Source: Acanthaster planci (lineage: Eukaryota > Echinodermata > Asteroidea > Valvatida > Acanthasteridae). From it: 64,000 nt of DNA. The stretch is taken from the NCBI RefSeq assembly GCF_001949145.1, contig NW_019091554.1, forward strand, positions 17,137 through 81,136. Direction: 5' to 3'. Under the pieces are notes generated by a model. That model worked only from the letters and a program-made list of their open reading frames with translations, did not search any database and had not been told where the DNA came from. A program made the translations under genes and the position numbers. Positions 34,001 to 45,479 of the stretch are shown in pieces (position 1 is the stretch's first letter; every line of letters starts with the position of its first letter).

Positions 34001-37000
34001 CAGGTCAAGGCCTAACCACTCTATGATTATATTACTGTCCTCAGCAGCTCGAGCAGATACCACTCTCTAGGCAGACGCAGACCTGACAAGGTCAACAAAA
34101 GAGCAGAGGCATTTTCATGTAGCATTGAGCAAAAAGTCTTCCTAGTTTTTCTAGTGATTAAGCCTCATATCACTTTTCATTAAATGATTTATTTCAACAG
34201 ACCATGACTCTCAATGCGTATTATTTACAATTACAAATTTCCATAAAATTACAATCAGTAACATTGATATAATTATTAACATTAATAATATTAATAAAAT
34301 TATAATTAATAATATTGATGTGAACAGTTAATAGTACTACATAAATATACTATCATAAAAAGCCAGGTAGGACTGACAAAACACCCCCTCCCCAAAAAAT
34401 CAATACCAAATACCATTGAAAAGCAAGCAATAACACAGACGGAGAATTGAGTGCAAACTTGAGTGATTTCAGGACAATCAATTAAAAAACATTCAAGATG
34501 TGGATAAAGTGAGGCAAAGGGCTTCTCTTGAATCGTTCATTCTAAACCTGATCTCACCTACCTGCCCAGTATGCCTTAAATGGTAACTGCGCCTAGGTTT
34601 AGCGGGAATGTGATTTCTCAAATGGTTAATTGAGGGAGTGTTTATGCAAACACCTATAGCAAGGGTGTTCCCTCCTGTGTTCCAGCTGGTCCAGTTTGCA
34701 TATATTTAATGCTACAGAACACTGTTGATTGATTCCACAAGCCCGCTTGTCACTATGAACATCTAAAATAAGAGGTACGATGCAATAACAATGGACGCTC
34801 ATTGTTAGCGCACTGTTTCTTTTGTTAGATGTTTGTTGTGTGGTATTCTCTCGATATCTCCAGGTCGTCGCTGTTTTTCTTTGTTATACTGCTTGACCAC
34901 ACAGGTGTAGCGTACTCCTGCAAAGGACGGATAAAGGACGTATAGATACTGACAAGATCAAAAATTTTGAGACTGTAATACCAAACTTTCGGAGCATTAA
35001 CAAGACAAAAATGGTGTGTTTGATGATTGAATTCATGTGCGAATCCCACTTTTTGTCAGACTTCACAATATCGGAGTGTTCAGTTGTTATATCTGTGAGT
35101 GTTGAAAAGGGGGGCACGGGTTTATTTTGCGACAACCAAACATCCATAATAATACACATTTTAGGTTGAGCCACATTTTATTATCAAATGCCCGAATGTG
35201 CAACTCAGGTAATAAGTTAAGCAAACTTGATTGATCACTGACGTGTACCTGTACGTACGGCAGCTATTGAGCTGTCAGGGCAAAGATGTTCTTATCTGAA
35301 TACAAGCTTTACCTAAGTGGTTTTTACAAGACTGGTATCCACATTTGTTCATTTAAAATTCCTGTTTATTATCATCTACAGATTCGTAAGCTCACAGTCC
35401 TGTTGCAGCGTAACGGTTGTTCGAACAGGTAATTGCACAAAAATTTTTCGCTCGCTTATATTCCAAATGCTCCACAAAATAATGTTTGCCCTGAGATTTT
35501 AACTTTCAAACTAACCAAAGACCATATATTATTTGGCAAATGAAAAATGAGAACCGAAATAGAACAAATGCAAAATTAAAATGGTTTACGTAAAAAGTGC
35601 TGTTCGTCATGGTCAGAACCGGAGGCATTACGAGTGGATAAAATCAACTCCATCCCAGCTGAAAACTCCCAAGAAGCTGAAGCAATCGTACCGAATTGGG
35701 CCATCAAATTCAACAGAGAGGTAAGAAATTTAAAGTGCCACTTTAGTGTGCTCTTTTATGTATCATTCAACAATACAATAATGAAAATTATGTGCTTTAT
35801 TAATGCATCTATCGCATCGAATGAAACTGGTTTCCTCGAACTTTTCAACAGCTAATTATTTGCGAGAAAATTACGTAATGAAAAAAGCGATATGCATCGT
35901 GTCTTGGGTTTCAAAGAAATCTCCAGTGTATCTTCTCAAACCTTTTTAGATTCAAAGCATACTAAAATCCAGCCTGTTATTTTTGTGTCAAATATATCAC
36001 GTCTGTCAATTCTACAGTATTTTGAAAAGAGCGTGGAGACGAAGCTCAATCGGGAAACTCCCGTTTGGCAGGGCCATTTTTGTAAATCCCAAAATACTTT
36101 CTCATTGGATTCTTTGGGAATAAGCACTAGAAAATAAAGTAATGAAAAGGTTGAGTTTTTAAAAATGGGAGTTCAAGTGTAAAAGATAACTTACTCCAAA
36201 TTTGTAAGCTTCTCTCTTTACTAAATGTTGGCATAGGCTTAGCCAGTTTCATTGCGTTTCTTTTTTTTTCTTTTTGTTTGTTTGTTTGTTTGTTTGTTTG
36301 TTTGTTTGTTTTTGTTCCTTGTGACTCCAGGAATCTTTTCCTTAGTAATCCGGGAATCTGAATTTGCAACAACTGTTGGCAGTGATTAAAAACGAACTAA
36401 GCAAAATTATTCTGCAATCAACAGTTGTTTAATTTTTTTCTTTGTGCACTAAAACTCATGCGATATGAAAACTACATAGACTAGGATTGGCCTATGAGGA
36501 CCAAATTTAAGTTTTTGTTTGGACCCAGTCAACTTTACTTTATGAGTTTTTTTTATGATAAAACAAATAAATATTCACTATAATGGCAGATTCAACAAGG
36601 AGTGTTCAGCCCGGCTTATGTGACCCTGCGTGATTCTAGCAACGCCTTGATCTGGCGTGTGGATGCCACTGGCCCCGATGCTGTCGTTGTCAACGGTGAC
36701 ACCCTTACTTTCCCAAACAGCCACGAGGTGTTTCTTGATTTCAAAACCGAGTACACCATTTCCCTTGATGAAGGAGTCGTACAGAGTGCTGAAGGGCAAG
36801 CCCAGCGCAAGTGCACAGTGAAATCCAAACCTGCAGAGTGGAGCTTTGTCCCCAAACAACGTCAGTCTTGATGTGAATCGATTGTATCTTTCTGTCTGTT
36901 GTTGTAAACGATGCTTGTTTCCCAGAAACGATTAACCACTTACCTCTGCACCTAATGCATTTTTATAAGTCGTTCCACGAAGTTGTTTTTCAATGATATT

Positions 37001-40000
37001 TCCTGCAAAAATTAATCTTCCTAGCGGAGCAAAAAGTACCACGACTTACGTGCAGCGTGTCTTCCATGAATATGCTCATTCCCACGGATGAGGTGGACCT
37101 CGGGGGCCATGGTCCAGAGATAATGCATCTGCGTGACCCACGCTGTAGAGGAAGCAGGCACAACGACACCTACCACCGCATGTGGACATCTTATGGCATG
37201 TGTGGAACAACTTTCCAGGTAGGAAATGTTCTGTCGCATTCACCTCATTCTCTCATTGTCATTCAGACCGATTAAAAACGAATCCAAATTTTAAATCACA
37301 AGGAAAACAAAGAGGATTTCAAACTTAATATATACATGTAGTTATACAGGTAGAAAAATACATATTTATGCAGTGTATTAGAGAATAATATAAGCAGTTT
37401 TCAAGATTGTTATGAACTATTAGTGCAATATTCAAATCTTCACACTGTATTTAGTCCAGTGGTGAAGATGAAGAAACCTATTTCTCTATTTACTAAGAAA
37501 CGTGCAATTTTAGTGGGTTTTTGGTAGGTATTGAAAGAATGGCAAAACCGTCATTCATTTGTCGTTTACTTCAGTTAAAATACAATCCTCCAGGCCAGCA
37601 TCTAAAACGTAATTATCTAGCAAAATTTAGACCTAATTCATAAAAATGAACTGTTAAAAAATTAACAAATTTATATCAAGTTGTTCGAGGTGCTTTGCTT
37701 TATCTTTCAAAATATTAACGATGCTTTTAGGTTTATTGGCGATTCGCTCATCAATGACGCAACGTTCTAGATTAGTTAACGCAAGTATGGAAAAATAATG
37801 AAGACACCAAATTTGTATATTAGATGCCATCCATTTTCTTGCGTGTTTACGTGAACAAAGTTAGCATTGGTCCTACCTAGATCTTTCGTTTGTCCTGTTA
37901 TGTCGAAGCACTGCTATAGACCGTTTCACTAATAAATTCATAATTATGCACACATGCGCACAAATGGCCTTGGCGGCAAGGGTGATTAAAAATGTACAGG
38001 GGTGCAACTTTGATCATTTTTTCTCGGATTTTCTGGCGCTGTTCATTTTGTTTTCTTCAGGAAACCCCATTAAATGTTTTTACTAAATTAAATTATCTAT
38101 GGACACTTCTAATACCTCTTACGGTAGCTTTTATGGATGTTTGAAGAATTAAACCATTTTCAATGTAATTACTTCCGGTTTCATGACGTCATCGGCCTCA
38201 ACCTTTTACATGTGTCTCGAATGGGTAAAGATCATCACAGACACCAATTTTGAGGCTATTCCAACAAAATCTGCCAGACATCCAGTCAAAACTCATTTTT
38301 CAAAATTTTTAACCTGTCGCTAGAGGGCAATCGAGAATTATTTCACGTCATCGGTAGATGTTTTGAAGAATACTGTACCCTTAGAAACTAACACTGTTCA
38401 ATATCAAGTCAATATCTTTTACCAAATTAAACAATAAACCACTTCCTGTTTTAGTCTTTTTCGACCTGAAGGAAAGGTCATGTGAGTTGTAGGCACGAGA
38501 TGAAACGATGATTTAAGTTTTACTACTTGCCGCAAGCAGAATACTGATATCATATCCATTATTAAATATTTAAGGGATCGAATTTTAAAGGGCTTGTAAT
38601 TTCACACTTGGTGACGTCATGATGACTTCATTGCTCCAGAAGAGTATTGGTTCGTACGGCTTAGTTCTGTGTAAAAAGTGGCCCAAAATACCTTCGGAAA
38701 AGCTGTATAAATTGATAAAATCTCTACCTATTCAAAATTTAATCCACTTGATAACGTCATCATGACACTGCTATTTTAATATGATCTTTGGGTTGAGGTT
38801 TTTTTGCTTGTTGTAACTTTAATGACAATTCAAGATCGCTAGGTGACCAAAATATTGCCTTGAAAACGTGTACAAAGTCAGTGGGCTGAAATAAATATAA
38901 AAAAGCAATAATTAATCATTTGATAACGTTATCACGACGTCATTGTTTATTACCATCTTAACACAAGGGTCCTTCATTGGTGTAATTTTGATGAAGATCT
39001 AATCTTGCAAAAGGACTAAATGTCCCTGGTGGAAGAAACGTGCACAAAGTCAGTGGACTTTTTGGAGAAGAAGTAAAAAACGTCGGAACAAAAAGAAATC
39101 CTTTTTTACATAAATGCAAAAAACAACAACATACTAATTATTTTAATCACAATAGCAATGGGAAAAAAATTGATTATGTTATATTAAAAACCATCATAAA
39201 TTAAAAGCGATTGAAAGCCAGCAAAAACTGACCTGCTTATAATAACTACATGTACCTTGTCTTCATGACGATGCTCTTGTGGATTCTTATGAAGAGCCTT
39301 GTCAGCAGATTCGCTGGAAATGTCTCTACTTTTGGTCTCGTCATAAACAGAAAAATGATGAGGTCCTCTTTCAACTGCTACCTCATTCAGCTTACATCCA
39401 ACTGTCCATCACAATGACAAGCCGATGAAGAAGTGCGATGCTTCACTTACATTGGCTGCATATTTTTTGCACGACAGTAAACTAGACAGATGCTGTAGCA
39501 GCAACCTTAGGCCATCTGTGTGAAAGGATATCCGCTTTGAAGCACCCCCTCATTGATTGAAAAGAGTCAGGTTGGTGGGGAGTGTTCATTTTATTGGTAG
39601 CGACGCAACCGCAACGCTTGCATTTCGCAGTCGTTCGAGAACCAGCGAAGTGCATTTCCCACCACGGCAGCCTCTGCTGTGGAAAATACTCCCTCTATCA
39701 GTTCCGCTAGCGGTCTATAGTCCTAACGGGCAATTAAGATCTTTACTAACTGTACACATTGCTTCCAACTCCCGTTGGTGACATTTTTCTTTCACGTTGA
39801 TTGCAACAACTTGCAAGTGTGCAAGTTTACAGTAGGCCTACATGCAATTTGACCCTCCCTGTAACTTCTGAAGCCTTTACGTGTTATCCATCCCTTGAAT
39901 GGTCAGAAAACTGATTACTTCTGAACCCTTAGTATGAAGACAGATTGCTGGTTTCAAACCTCTAATGAATTTAAATTGTGGAAATTCACACTCAAGCGTG

Positions 40001-43000
40001 GTTTTGTGCGAAGCGCGAGCTCACGAAATTATGGCTTATTTCTACGGCACAACTGCAACACTCTAGGCCTAAGTGAAGGGTAGAAGTATTGTCAAGTCTA
40101 AACTGAACCGACACTTATAGTACCAGCATTTCAGAACAATAAACCAAAATTTAAATTCGCCATCTTCGTGCTATCCTCAGAAAGCCCTATCAAACGATTA
40201 GACCACATCACGAAGATCGACGATTCACGTGGGGCTTATATCGCATGGGTGACACCTGTCTACCAAAAGCGTACTAGCTCAGGGCCTCATCGGTGGAGTC
40301 GCTTAAAGCTACGTTTAAGGACATTTTGAGACAGCACCTTCAAGCTGCCAGAACACAGCCCATTAGCTTGGAAAACGTAGCCCACATGGCGCTCAGTCAT
40401 CAAGAAATGGTCCATGCAGCCGACTGAGAAATCCCTGTAGCAAGGAGCAGAAACAAAGAGACGGCAGCCACTTGCTAAAGCTATCATGTGGCAGCAGCCA
40501 TCCCTCAAATGCAGTTAGTGTGAGCGGCTGCCAGTAACCAGGATTTGCCACTCTGCACATGAGAAGTCATATCGTAATTTAAGCACCCCCCAAGTCCCAC
40601 TCAGTTGCGAGTGACAGTCCATATTGGTAGGACTGAACTTACAAAGTCTTTTGGCATTAGTTAGATTATCTATGATTTGTACGCATGCAGGTCTGTAAAT
40701 GGCCATGTGTTCCAGAGGTGTCCACCCAAACTGTTGCAGTAACACATGAGAATATTGTCGGACATCCACACATCCAAACATCTGAATATCATACAAACAT
40801 CCGCACCGCACACAACCCTTTTGTATCCGCTGGAGCATACTACTACTATTACTACTTTGGGTATTGGATCCCCAGCTACACAACGGAAATCATGTTGTAG
40901 ACGGAAGTCAAGAGATCCTTTTAATGCCGTCTTTTATTTTGACCAGAAAAGTTTGTGAACCCTTTAAAAAAACCTGACATTTAGTTGCACTCCCTGTGGA
41001 TTTTTGTAACATTGGTTATTTGATTATGATGGAGGGAGATATTTCACAATTTGTTTCTTGTAGTTTTTGATCATGTGTGAATAAGTGTCCAGTGGATGGT
41101 ATTTTCTTTTCAGTTTTATGATCTTGCATTATCTTAGGATCTTGCATTATCTTAGGATCTTTAGCAAAGTTGAAGTCAAGCAACTTCGATTTGACCGACC
41201 ATTTAGAACTTAAAGAAAGAGGCGTAGGGGAGTATATAGTTCAGAAAAATAAACATATGCCGGACGTACAGTTAGCAAACATTGCAAAACAAATGAGAAA
41301 AACAACAAGCTGTGTGGACAGTAAGCAGTAAGTTTGTGCACGTCCCACAACTTCAATAGTGATGAACAGCAATGTCGATTGGTAAAATGCTGAGGACCTA
41401 AAGCATAAGAATCCAACCGAGCGATATTTCTCTCTTTTCTTTTTACAGCGAAACGGTACGGATTACACGTACAGTAACATTATATACATCCCAGAAAAGC
41501 CCTACAGCCCTGCAGGGACTGAAGTCACTCGGGCTCCCCACAAGGAAATCCGTTTCTCCTGCAACATCCCTGCCAAGACTATCAAGACCCTGCCGTACAA
41601 TCCCAGTCTTCCGATCATTGAGTACCAAGTGTTCAACGGCAGAGCGAACTTCTTGGATGCTCTGACGGATAATTCGCTGAAACTCTTCGATGCAAGTTAC
41701 AGTCAACCCTACAAAGAGACCTCATCACATCCACTCGATGTGACGTTTGACACGAGGCTTTACTTTCAGGGAAAAGCTAGGTGTTCTGGTGGCCGTAACT
41801 GTCACGCCTCCTTCGAGTCATGCTGGGCCACAACTTCCGAAAATCCCTATAGCTGGCCACGTCATGAATTGATTAATGAGTGGTAAGTAAAGTGTGAATG
41901 ATATTTTGCATTACAACTCCTAGCTGGAAAGGAATTCTTTTTAACTCGGACAATTGGTATTTCTCGGTTGATAACTGCGTTTTCTCTTTCAAAAATATCG
42001 GCCTATTCTTTTTAAACTTCGTTCGAATGTCACTTCCTTAGCATGTACATGACAACTTTTTTAACCACGCAGTCATTATGTAGACTCATCGCAATTAATC
42101 CTTCAAAAGACACGTAAACTGACTGTAATCAGTATCTAATTGTTCCAGGTGCGAAGCCGATGAGACATTACAACTTCACGAGTCAGATGTTTCTAACAAG
42201 GTCCGCTTCTCTGTTGGTGCATTTGCTTTCCTTGGCTGGCGCATCCATGACACGGTGAGCTTCATAGTGTGTAATAATTAGCACGTTGTCGGAAAGATGT
42301 CAGGTCAGATTAACTAAGCAGACCAATGCACATGTCTTAAACGATAATTATTCACATGGTTTGACGGCAAAACCTGTTATTTCGTAACGGTGACTCCGTA
42401 CACCGCACTGATCTTCAAGTTGTGCGCGAACTTCGGGTTCCATTGTTCCATGTAGCTCTGTAGGCAGTGACGTGGTTTAAACTGAAGTGAAGTCTCACTA
42501 ATTATACTTGGCACGAAAGTAAACAGAACATCAGGTAAAGTATTAGCAGAATTCTCAGAAGTTGAACGCATTCCAACTGCAAATTAGCCTCCTTTCTTTT
42601 ACGATGTCACAATTGTTTCATGATTGCATAAACCGCGTCTGCAGGGCGAAATAATTTTTCGGTTGCATTTGGATTATTGATGCTTTGTAATTGCATTTCG
42701 GGCTAGAGTACAAGCAAATTACAAAAAAGGCACTCCATCTTCGTTAACTACTTACAGTGCGTGTATTTCGTGAGTTAGAGCCAAATTTCATTCTCATTGT
42801 TTCATTTGACAGTGTCAATATCCGCATGGTAATCAAATATGGCACTAGTAGCAGTTGAAGTTAAGAAGCGCGGATGATATCGCAGGCAGATCCAGGATGT
42901 TTTGTTGGGGGTGCTGGGAAAGTTTGGTTAGTAAAAGGGGGCTGGTTACTACATGCATCCGTCGCCCTTGGGGAAGCCACTTCTTTGTTTTGTCCATAAT

Positions 43001-43487
43001 CAGTACAAGCAAAATAAGACCCCATGTGGTTTCTGCTTTATATGGGTCTTTAGACATAAGCCACCTAAAAAGTCAATTAGCAGAGGTGTTGCCCTAAACC
43101 CTAAGTCCCCGGATCCACACCTGTGTTATTCCTTGGCAAAAGCAGCTAGCCGACTGATATGTTATGCATTGTTCACTGGTTTTGACTGCCATTGTCATGA
43201 AGCATATTCGGGTTTTGAGCAAAGTTTCCGTCTCCCGTGAAATGTGGTGAGGGTGTACACAGATGTAAAAACAACAATTGTGGGCATCTTCATATGGAAA
43301 AACTTTATTGACAAAAATTTTGATGTTCTCCCAGGTGTACGTCCACTGCAATTTATTCGTCTGCTATCCCGTTGAAGATTCCTCCGAATGTACAAGAGTG
43401 TGTCAGACCTCGACAATCACTGGAAGGGAAAGCCGACGTGATTTCGTGTCAGTAGTCTCCTCTCCAGGACTGTTCTGGCAGAAGTAA
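22078..43487 (+). CDS. Secreted ZP-domain extracellular protein, 13 coding exons
   Basis: Exons: 22078-22203, 26170-26315, 26625-26818, 27760-27899, 29360-29622, 33556-33702, 35382-35428, 35617-35720, 36590-36860, 37025-37218, 41449-41882, 42149-42254 and 43335-43487. All have AG/GT borders and consistent phases; the sum is 2325 nt (774 residues plus stop). The product starts with a signal peptide (MFTHSLLLLLLAGGLLNLAA). Residues about 25-479 are cysteine-bearing modules with wording such as CCWIPS, DDIVKCRWAS and PNWAIKFNRE. I have seen this layout in uncharacterised invertebrate extracellular proteins but cannot name it. Residues about 488-765 form a ZP polymerisation domain. No transmembrane segment or GPI signal follows. 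A frame anomaly in exon 5 is described in the findings. The role is probably extracellular matrix or coat; no pathway can be assigned. Confidence 0.85.
22302..22420. repeat. Dispersed repeat, copy A
   Basis: Phrases such as gagtgctcattttgctggta and gaaccagcgaagtgcatttc recur, with substitutions, at 39570-39690. It lies in intron 1 of the ZP gene, just after the signal-peptide exon. Weaker similarity may extend to about 22620. Confidence 0.65.
22421..23478. other. ZP-gene intron 1, AT-rich, no feature
   Basis: AT-rich sequence with several T-runs (about 22960-23000) and no recognisable exon or repeat family. Confidence 0.5.
23479..23515. repeat. Perfect 16-bp hairpin
   Basis: cctgaacacatctttc, five-base loop gaatt, then gaaagatgtgttcagg: sixteen uninterrupted base pairs. 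It lies in intron 1 of the ZP gene. The stem is too short for a classical pre-miRNA. Confidence 0.85.
24101..24283. mobile_element. Foldback MITE family 1, copy 1
   Basis: Arms of about 49 bp: accgctgtggtgtgggatat and gacgttttga at the left are mirrored by tcaaaacgtc and atatcccacaccacagcggt at the right. The core is GC-rich (cgcatagcgcatagcg). No coding capacity. A second copy is at 25269-25411. Confidence 0.85.
24795..24856. repeat. Imperfect hairpin, about 25-bp arms
   Basis: cagtatccaagacagagaaa followed by tgacaa is mirrored by ttgtcatacctctgtctta and gatactg around a short loop. The half-phrase catacctctgtctta also occurs at 24287, next to the foldback MITE. Confidence 0.65.
25269..25411. 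mobile_element. Foldback MITE family 1, copy 2
   Basis: Begins aacagtttttgactgctgtg and ends catgtcacagttgtcgacaa, the same layout and core (cacgcatagc, gcgctatgcgtccc) as 24101-24283 with about 20% divergence by eye. It lies in the same intron of the ZP gene. Confidence 0.75.
27591..27663 (+). tRNA. tRNA-like sequence (pseudo-tRNA or SINE head)
   Basis: A-box-like tagctcagttggtagagca and B-box-like gttcaaatccc are spaced as in a tRNA, and the D-stem (gctc/gagc) is perfect. The acceptor stem has one mismatch and one G-T pair, but the anticodon stem has three mismatches and the T-stem two. A functional tRNA is unlikely. It lies in intron 3 of the ZP gene, about 100 bp before exon 4. Confidence 0.55.
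30130..30345. repeat. G-rich dispersed repeat
   Basis: Starts gtggagtagctaggatttta and contains runs of seven or more G, then gtgcgggcacgtgccccctc. The wording 'agt-g-gta-cta-g' resembles the ends of the element at 49524, but no matching right terminus is seen here. Confidence 0.35.
30346..31890. other. ZP-gene intron 5, no assigned exon
   Basis: One uninterrupted plus frame covers 30285-30629 (SIQDIQCK-like; includes DIQCKPSFTRNTL and GPFQVFITATVYLSQK) and ends near a possible donor (aaaag/gtttcg). It has no clean acceptor and no recognised domain. The rest is featureless. Confidence 0.35.
31893..32156. mobile_element. Two SINE copies in inverted orientation (palindrome)
   Basis: The left arm (minus) runs from the tail caacgtatatattgataaat through agcttgcga to the tRNA-like head. 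The head's B-box, tcgaacccacgacc on plus, is ggttcgagtcc-type on minus. The right arm repeats the B-box and tail on the plus strand (ggttcgagtcccacccgagt to tatatacgttggg). About 100-bp arms flank a central tRNA-like region with A-box (ccactcgacca). It is the same family as 4807-4965. Confidence 0.8.
32374..32526. mobile_element. Foldback MITE family 2, copy 1
   Basis: The ends aatacgggcgatttac and gtgaaacggccgtatt are inverted, as are the inner arms caccaagagtttgcaacgcg and cgcgttgcaaactcttggtg. No coding capacity. A second copy is at 56582-56758 inside the GPCR gene. Confidence 0.85.
34150..35190 (-). mobile_element. LINE reverse-transcriptase C-terminal fragment
   Basis: Minus readings KWDSHMNSIIKHT and LLMLRKFGI (about 35050-34990), then in another frame YTSFIRPLQEYATPVWSSS (about 34940-34880), match the conserved RT C-terminal wording of CR1/Rex-type LINEs. 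Further weak C-terminal similarity extends to about 34450, and AT-rich sequence follows. It is frameshifted, so inactive. It lies antisense in ZP-gene intron 6. Confidence 0.7.
36271..36314. repeat. (GTTT)n microsatellite
   Basis: About ten consecutive tttg units preceded by a T-rich run. It lies in intron 8 of the ZP gene. Confidence 0.95.
37930..39060. repeat. Degenerate repeat with TGACGTCA/AACGTCAT palindromes
   Basis: TGACGTCA occurs at 38184-38191 and 38612-38619, and related ataacgtcatcatgac and gataacgttatcacgacgtc at 38750 and 38930. Phrases such as gtacaaagtcagtgg recur about 180 bp apart (38870 and 39050), implying old tandem units. It lies in the 4.2-kb intron between ZP exons 10 and 11. 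Confidence 0.55.
39574..39690. repeat. Dispersed repeat, copy B
   Basis: Counterpart of 22302-22420: gagtgttcattttattggta and gaaccagcgaagtgcatttc are shared. It lies in the intron between ZP exons 10 and 11. Confidence 0.65.
40270..40890. other. Unassigned, unusually open segment
   Basis: Plus reading SVESLKATFKDILRQHLQ and NVAHMALSHQEMVHAAD (40287-40427) and minus reading QQFGWTPLEHMAIYRPACVQ (40515-40883) both look protein-like. The latter loosely recalls an ankyrin repeat. No intron borders or full domain are found. It may be a gene relic; I cannot name it. Confidence 0.25.
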
Positions 43488-45470
43488 TATGGCCAGTTTC
43501 ACGATCAGGTTTGGCCAAGTCTGAAGCCTGAACCTGAAAAAGACAACCGATTTCCGATTATTGTTTGCGTTTGAAAGTAGATGTAAGTTTTGCATGAAGT
43601 TCAAATGAGTAACGGTGTCAGGGTTTTCACTGCAACCGATATATTTGAATTTATCGTAGTTCGTAGTAATGCTTGTATGTAGATTCTTTTTCATCGGTAA
43701 AAGTATGTTTCTCTGTTGAATTTAATTGAAGTGGTGGTCTCAGTTCATCAAATTTGCATAGGAAACATGTGGAAACATTAAACAATGTTCGGTTTTTCAC
43801 ATGCAATCTGGAAACTAAGGATGTTTTGTTGTTATTATATAAGGTAAATTGAAACTTCGTGTGTGTAAACCACGGTGTTCTCGTTTGCTGAGTATATGCC
43901 GAGGAGAGTCTAATGCTGTATATCAAGGTTATGAAGCCCCTTTTATCCTTGCAACGAACCCTATCGGTTTGCCAACCACAGGTTATGATTTAGATAAAAC
44001 TTAGCGGAATGGTAGCTGATAAATTAATGAAAATGTTACGTATGGCAAACATGCGAAATGTAGGCCTTAAGTCCAATAAACAGGTTGAGACATGGTAAGT
44101 TAAATTTTATTTCTATTTAGTCCATTTATAATGCTTTAAATCATTTAAAGAAGTTGTTGAATGTGTTTGTGTTTTTTCCATATTCAGTTGCATTTTGATA
44201 TTTGTTGAAAAAACCTTACCTAATATTAGTGATAATACAGCACACCTGATTGCATTTGTTGTCGACGTTGTTGACTCAAACTTTTAATAATTACACTTAA
44301 GGTGTTTGAAGATGTTCCTTGGTTAAGCTTATAGTAAGGGGTATAATTATAGCATGGATCACTATAATTGTCTTTGCATGTATTGTTCAGAAATAAACTT
44401 ATTGCATTCACTTTGTGTATTGTTGCTCGGGTTTTTATTTTGTAAGTGCCCTATAACATTGGCTGGTAAACCGTTAAAAAAGGTAAAGATAAATGTATCT
44501 GCCAATAAACTCAAACAGGAACAAATACAAAAACTAAAACAAGATCAAACATGGGGAAACGGACGCTGAGGACACTGTGTACGCGTGATAAATTTATGCA
44601 GTGCTTAGCGAGAGTATACGCCTATCCCATCCTTCTAAATGATTGTCAGCGGAATTACACTAGCAAACGAAAAAGCAAAGCCATGGGGCGCATGATATTA
44701 AGGAGCTGGAAGCATTATCCACAAGATTACAATGTTGGTATGGATTATCAGCCAGGCTGCGTGAGACGTCTCCTCGCATGCAGGGCACCCTTCTAAGGGA
44801 TCCCCCACCCAAGAGATATATCCCCTGAGCTGAAGACCTAACTATTCCAACAATCATTTTATGTCCATTTCGTATCTTCCAGTGACCTGCAGGTAGCTCA
44901 GTCAGTACACTTGGCTTTTATATTGAAATGCCCTCTCAGTCTACAATGCCCTCCATCAGCTATGTTCATCAAAGACCAAGTCCCCCAAATCCAAGTCTTT
45001 CAGTGAATTCAAAAACTTCAGAAGTTCACAATTCTATTTCCCCTTGTGGACAGTACCAAGTCCAAACAATTCTTGTGAACTACACCAAGCCGACAGAAAT
45101 ATGTATTGTATTGGGCGCCGTTTTGTAAAAATAATTTTAACATGCAGTTTCATGGTTTAGAGACAACGGAAGCTACATATTTGTACACTTTTATCGCTTG
45201 TAAATGAAAACCTATGATCGACGTGCAATTTCATGGTTTGTAAACATTGAAAACTACACATGTGAAAACAGTGGTTTGCTAACTGTAACGAAAAAGATCA
45301 ATCACCTCTAATTTAATTGTTTCTAAACCAAAATAGACAATTATTTTTTCGGTTTTTTCATGACATAAATTATAGAGGCAGTATCACAACCGGAGCGAAG
45401 GTAATTCTTATCCAGCTGAACGGATTCTACAGGGAGAAACAGAGAGATGGTACAAATGTAACTTATGGAA
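43488..45470. other. ZP-gene 3' UTR and intergenic flank
   Basis: A candidate poly(A) signal AATAAA is at 44075-44080. Beyond that, AT-rich sequence with short open frames (for example 44551-44796) and a tRNA-like scrap (gtagctcagtcagtac, about 44892). No gene is recognised. Confidence 0.5.
44075..44080 (+). terminator. Candidate polyadenylation signal of the ZP gene
   Basis: AATAAA, about 590 bp after the stop codon. Another (aaataaac) is at about 44392. The choice is inferred from position only. Confidence 0.4.
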
Positions 45471-45479
45471 AATGTGGAT

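Larger units (their letters stand above)
26170..36860 (+). other. N-terminal extracellular module region of the ZP gene (exons 2-9)
   Basis: Exon 3 carries CCWIPS, GKGWNLVSKINTK and SINSPPQS; exon 4 DDIVKCRWAS and DLCGQPYF; exon 5 GSYALMVMLEDYA. Exon 6 carries DYEIVFRFTPTQEKTYIICA; exon 8 IVPNWAIKFNRE; exon 9 FSPAYVTLRDSSNALIWRVD. The Cys spacing and order suggest consecutive beta-sandwich-type extracellular domains. The fold is inferred, not recognised as a named Pfam family. Confidence 0.6.
37025..43487 (+). other. ZP domain (exons 10-13 of the ZP gene)
   Basis: ZP-N: LTCSVSSMNMLIPTDEVDL, then EIMHLRDPRC and GMCGTTFQ (exon 10), continuing into TYSNIIYIPEK (exon 11). ZP-C: EIRFSC, SLPIIEYQVF and LYFQGKARC (exon 11), VRFSVGAFAFLG (exon 12) and VYVHCNLFVC with ECTRVC (exon 13). 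The cysteine order fits a complete bipartite ZP domain. A dibasic RESRR (residues about 755-759) is a candidate consensus furin site. The stop follows 15 residues later, so the usual membrane anchor is missing. Confidence 0.9.

Noticed and set aside
40515-40883. Ankyrin-repeat gene on the minus strand
   Set aside because: Only one weak repeat-like phrase (GWTPLEHMA) is seen, with no tandem repeats and no splice structure.
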